A stretch of 62,882 nucleotides of DNA from Alphaproteobacteria bacterium. Lineage in GTDB: Bacteria > Pseudomonadota > Alphaproteobacteria > UBA3830. The stretch spans positions 1-62,882 of the forward strand of contig BNWJ01000001.1 in assembly GCA_025998735.1 (NCBI GenBank). Reading direction: 5' to 3'. The notes under the pieces are model-generated. The model made no database searches, was not told where the DNA came from, and worked only from the letters and a program-made list of their open reading frames with translations. Shown here one piece after another: positions 60,189-62,882 of this stretch (position 1 is the stretch's first letter; every line of letters starts with the position of its first letter). Both the position numbers and the translations under genes were made by a program.

Positions 60189-60429
60189 ATATCTCGAAGA
60201 AGTATTTGTTCAGTTATCCAAAATTCCGAAAAATATAAGAAACGCGATAATGAGCGCGATCGATGGGAGATTGACAACTGACCCACATAGATTCAAACCA
60301 CTGGCACACAATCTAAAAGGATTTTATAGGATGCGAGTTGGTAACTATCGTGTCATATATCGTATTCGGAACAAAGAAGTTGAAGTTTTAATCGTGAAAA
60401 TCGATTCACGAGGAAAAGTCTACGATTAA
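60172..60429 (+). CDS. RelE/ParE-superfamily toxin
   Basis: 85 residues from ATG 60172. MSYRIEYLEEVFVQLSKIPK, then RFKPLAHNLKGFYRMRVGNY RVIYRI and the C-terminal IVKIDSRGKVYD: the RelE fold with its conserved RxGxYRVIYR stretch. RelE toxins cut mRNA on ribosomes; ParE members poison gyrase. The sequence resembles RelE more (basic residues around the active face). Pair with the overlapping antitoxin. Confidence 0.85.
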   Translation: MSYRIEYLEEVFVQLSKIPKNIRNAIMSAIDGRLTTDPHRFKPLAHNLKGFYRMRVGNYRVIYRIRNKEVEVLIVKIDSRGKVYD

Positions 60430-60522
60430 ATCGTTCCACTGCGGAACAAATCACTCGAAAAATTTTTGTTGTCTATTGCTAAGCTCTGACCGGCACTAAT
60501 GCAATAGCATATTACAGCTACG

Positions 60523-60708
60523 TGCCATTTCGAAATAAATTTTTGATTATTTTTTTTGAAAAATACTTGACAAATATACGTGAATATGATATGCTATTTT
60601 TAGTAATTTTATTTGTTAGGGAGAGAAACATGGAAAAAGTTACCGTATATGTTTGTTTGTTAGGCTGTGCGTGTTATTCGCTGTCGTTAAATGCTACAGA
60701 GGGAGAAA
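60523..60708 (+). repeat. Promoter-plus-signal-peptide cassette, copy 2
   Basis: Near-identical partner of 58836-59020. Both end at the codon run reading EGE/DGE after the signal peptide. Confidence 0.85.
60567..60595 (+). promoter_or_regulatory. Promoter of the second cassette-driven gene
   Basis: TTGACA at 60567-60572, 17-base spacer, TATGCT at 60590-60595: near consensus. Confidence 0.75.
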
Positions 60709-61679
60709 AGACGATTTCCCCTTTGGCTGCGGCGATGTCCGGAGTGACGGAGGCTATGGCTTTTAACCACCGCCCGAACGGAGTTTCTGCGGGGATGGTC
60801 AAAAACGCTGTGGCGATATCGACCGCCGCGCGGGCTCTTGTTGAGAATCTAAAGTGCATCAATCTTGAGAATGAAGCGATAAATTTTACCGAACTGAATT
60901 GGGTGTTGGTGCATTTAAAGGAAGCTATAACGATATTGAATAGTGGCGCTATAGACGAAAAAGCTGCGACCCAAGCTCTTTACGACTTAGCGTATGCTAT
61001 GACACGTGTACGAAAGCATTTACCGGAATATGAGGCATCGCAGGTCCTCCACCAGCGGATTTCTGCGGAAGACACAAACGCGGCAGCACCCCCGGTGACG
61101 GGAATACAGAAGGGGCATGTCGGGATGAATCCAGGAGAGAAACCTGAATTGCTGAAGCCACTTCTGGACCGTACGACCGCACAGGCAGCGATGGGAGACG
61201 ACGGGGGAACATACCAATGGCGTGAGGGGACTTATTTTATGGGGAGTCCCGCGCACGTTGAGGAAGTCAGCAAACAAATATCTGTAGTGCTGGAGCTTAC
61301 TGCTGCCAGCACTAACCGGACGGCAAAAGTCCGCGAACGAGGAGCACAGCTGGTAAATGCGATGCGCGCTATTTGTGGGTACGCTGCCGAGCACCCGTTT
61401 GACGATGCCAGCCTTGCAAAAAGATTATTTGCGAAAGGAGGACAAGCTTATTCGAGATATGCGAGCATATTAAGCGACTTGTCCAGTGCTACCGATGAGC
61501 TATTACGCTGTGCGGATACTAGGCCTGATTGGTTTGGTGCACCGGAGCGAGCGGAACCGCCGGGAGACCGCTTGTTCGTTGGAAGTCTGGGAAAAGCAAC
61601 TCTGGAGTACTATTTGTGCTACGTCCACGCGTGCGTGTCGGCGTTTAAAAGGAGGCTGGAGCAAGAAGGAATGTTATAG
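60630..61679 (+). CDS. Secreted protein with cassette signal peptide, mature part unknown
   Basis: 349 residues from ATG 60630 (AGGGAGAG ahead). Signal peptide MEKVTVYVCLLGCACYSLSL then NATEG. Mature part is mostly helical: AVAISTAARALVENLKC, a loop region rich in Gly/Pro (about 170-225), then VSKQISVVLELTAASTN and LSSATDELLRCAD. No family recognised. The coding GC is higher than around it. After the stop a different frame continues YSAVQPILANLEAQFGN to a stop at 61728, so the C-terminus may have been shortened by a frameshift. Confidence 0.68.
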   Translation: MEKVTVYVCLLGCACYSLSLNATEGEKTISPLAAAMSGVTEAMAFNHRPNGVSAGMVKNAVAISTAARALVENLKCINLENEAINFTELNWVLVHLKEAITILNSGAIDEKAATQALYDLAYAMTRVRKHLPEYEASQVLHQRISAEDTNAAAPPVTGIQKGHVGMNPGEKPELLKPLLDRTTAQAAMGDDGGTYQWREGTYFMGSPAHVEEVSKQISVVLELTAASTNRTAKVRERGAQLVNAMRAICGYAAEHPFDDASLAKRLFAKGGQAYSRYASILSDLSSATDELLRCADTRPDWFGAPERAEPPGDRLFVGSLGKATLEYYLCYVHACVSAFKRRLEQEGML

Positions 61680-62057
61680 CGCGGTACAGCCGATCTTAGC
61701 AAACCTCGAAGCCCAGTTCGGGAATTGACTTTTGTCACTCGCATTTGAACCATTCCGTGACGTAAAATATTGAAATTATGTCGCTGCATTTTGCAAGGCA
61801 CTGGAACGACTGAAAAATGAACGGGCAGCTTCCGTGTTTAAGGAGCCGCCTCGCTCGGCCCAGAGTCCTTTGAAACCTACTCTATACACCTTCAAGTCTC
61901 GTGAAAGTATCGCTGACAACTTAATTTTGCTCTAAACTAGCGTTATAGCATAAAATATTTTCCAGTTTCTGTTGGATGATATATTGTTTGTAAAAAAATG
62001 AAAAGATAACACTTTGTCGGCTCGCGTCACAAATATTGCAAAAATCGACAAGAACAC
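61680..62057. other. Intergenic region, no gene
   Basis: Upstream region of the last secreted-protein gene. A GC-richer part (61830-61870) then AT-rich DNA. No RNA gene or repeat family recognised. Confidence 0.4.
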
Positions 62058-62086
62058 TTGCGTTTTTTAAAATAATGTGCTATAAG
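62058..62086 (+). promoter_or_regulatory. Promoter of the 144-residue secreted protein
   Basis: TTGCGT at 62058-62063, 17 bases, TATAAG at 62081-62086; 33 bases before the ATG. Confidence 0.6.
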
Positions 62087-62118
62087 ATATAGTGTGTTTA
62101 TTATTAATGGAGGTTCAA

Positions 62119-62553
62119 ATGAACGTTTTGAAAATTATAGTTGCTTGTGTTTGTTTTTCTATGTGTGATGCTAATGCTATTACATATGAGACCTTTGAAA
62201 AACTTTTGAATTCGTTTGCTTGCCAAGTTGACGATGCTTGCCCTGTTGTATACTCTGAACATCTGAAACTGACTAAATTTTACTGCGATATGGCGGACGC
62301 GAAGGCTATTTTGCAGGAAAATAAAAATGGTATCACTGACAGACTAGCTAAATCAATAGAGGGTAATGCAAATAAATTGCTTGACGGCGTGATGTTTGAA
62401 AAATTTGGAAAATACCAGCTCCAGTCGATCATTGAAGCTATTAGATCATTTCAGTCAGCAAGCGTTGGTAACTGGGACGCCAACGCTCTGCAAGATAAGC
62501 ATAGTGACCTGTACGAAGTATTGATAAAAGCTATCTCTCTTGATGAGCAATAA
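62119..62553 (+). CDS. Small secreted helical protein, family not recognised
   Basis: 144 residues from ATG 62119 (GGAGG upstream). Signal peptide MNVLKIIVACVCFSMCDANA. The mature part is helical: YETFEKLLNSFACQVDDACP with paired cysteines, HLKLTKFYCDMADAKAILQE, FGKYQLQSIIEAIRSFQSAS. No domain known. Same size class and promoter spacing as the other orphan secreted proteins. Confidence 0.65.
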   Translation: MNVLKIIVACVCFSMCDANAITYETFEKLLNSFACQVDDACPVVYSEHLKLTKFYCDMADAKAILQENKNGITDRLAKSIEGNANKLLDGVMFEKFGKYQLQSIIEAIRSFQSASVGNWDANALQDKHSDLYEVLIKAISLDEQ

Positions 62554-62585
62554 CTGTTTCGACCGCACCAGCTCTGTAGGTACAT

Positions 62586-62741
62586 CTAAACCTGTGACGC
62601 CGCTATATTGTACAACAGACGTCGCTGCTGAAGACTACGCCATCCTCCGACGGATCCATCTGCCGTGCCAGATATGATTCTTCTCCGGAGGATTACGACA
62701 AGCATTACCAGCGGGAGCGTTACCAGGACACGGGCTGCCAT
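62586..62741 (-). pseudogene. Possible C-terminal remnant of a sugar ABC transporter permease
   Basis: The - strand reads MAARVLVTLPLVMLVVILRR RIISGTADGSVGG. This is the last-helix and tail pattern of MalG/UgpE-type permeases (LPVLxLFxxxQRxxVxGLTAGAVKG). It then runs on 18 residues past the usual end. Only this tail is present; the upstream frame is broken. The local GC is high. Could be chance similarity of one hydrophobic helix. Confidence 0.35.
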
Positions 62742-62758
62742 GATTAATCTCCATGGCC

Positions 62759-62881
62759 TTAACACCCCAGGAGTTCTGCGATGCTCTGATTTTTGAGTTG
62801 ATCTATAGAAAAATGCGCCGCAAGTCTCTCTCCACCAGGTACCATAATATCAGAAAATGATAAAATTTCCGTTAATGGTTG
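62759..62881 (-). CDS. 3' end of an unidentified - strand frame running off the window
   Basis: Open from the window edge to a stop at 62759-62761, reading LTEILSFSDIMVPGGERLAA and ending QSIAELLGC. Protein-like composition but only 40 codons visible; no family recognised. May be the same decayed permease locus in another frame. Confidence 0.25.
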   Translation of the reverse strand, partial: QPLTEILSFSDIMVPGGERLAAHFSIDQLKNQSIAELLGC

Positions 62882-62882
62882 A

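Noticed and set aside
1-62882. CRISPR array
   Set aside because: The repeats present are dispersed, not regularly spaced, and no cas gene was seen.

Overview
The window looks like a chromosomal segment of an obligately intracellular alphaproteobacterium, most like the Holosporales or Rickettsiales. It is fairly AT-rich. It has the alphaproteobacterial gene orders ruvCAB-tolQRA and rpsT-dnaA, an FlbD-like regulator, a phasin and an alpha-type serC. It also has many small-molecule transporters, secreted proteins of unknown family, a solitary terminase gene and many short dispersed repeats, several of them lying in frame inside essential genes. The species cannot be fixed from the sequence alone.

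Layout. 1-4.9 kb: end of ogt, then ruvCAB and tolQRA on the + strand. 5-16 kb: transporters (NhaC-like, MHS-type MFS, APC), a cysteine-rich secreted protein, a SEC-C protein, tRNA(CAU), tRNA-Ser, a degenerate S9-like secreted protein and a phasin. 16-20.3 kb: a - strand operon of an HprK-related kinase, two GT2 glycosyltransferases and a PqqD-like protein. 20.8-23.4 kb: an 876-residue secreted protein whose C-terminal part has the Cys and His signatures of an OTU deubiquitinase. 23.9-32 kb: lone terminase, serC, a giant AsmA-like protein and a MATE exporter. 32.5-40 kb: a small secreted protein, dnaA, rpsT, a small NrdD-type protein with an NrdG-like activase, PBP1a and amidase. 40.4-48.5 kb: rne-gltX-cysS-tsaD and a beta-barrel protein. 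48.8-57.5 kb: rnhB, a Kef-type antiporter, smpB, dapA, rsmD, the FlbD-like activator, a secreted methyltransferase-like protein, tRNA-Pro, a glycine-zipper lipoprotein and accA. 57.6-62.9 kb: a second MHS transporter, three secreted proteins, a relBE-type toxin-antitoxin pair and what may be a decayed permease tail.

Most notable observations. (1) A modular, partly palindromic repeat (core CCAACGTGACGTTGG) occurs at about 13 places. Several copies lie in frame inside gltX, cysS and both glycosyltransferases; others sit exactly at gene ends. A second element encoding HNEIFFARARKNAAQD lies inside both gltX and cysS. These resemble Rickettsia palindromic elements. (2) A candidate OTU deubiquitinase effector. 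(3) The HprK/PqqD/GT2 cluster, possibly a peptide or cell-surface modification system. (4) Secreted-protein genes that share a promoter-plus-signal-peptide cassette but have unrelated mature parts. (5) A 98-bp duplicate of the dnaA 3' end next to an orphan promoter.

Coordinates use the start codon best supported by a ribosome binding site, which often differs from the longest open frame. All function calls are from reading motifs; no database search was run.
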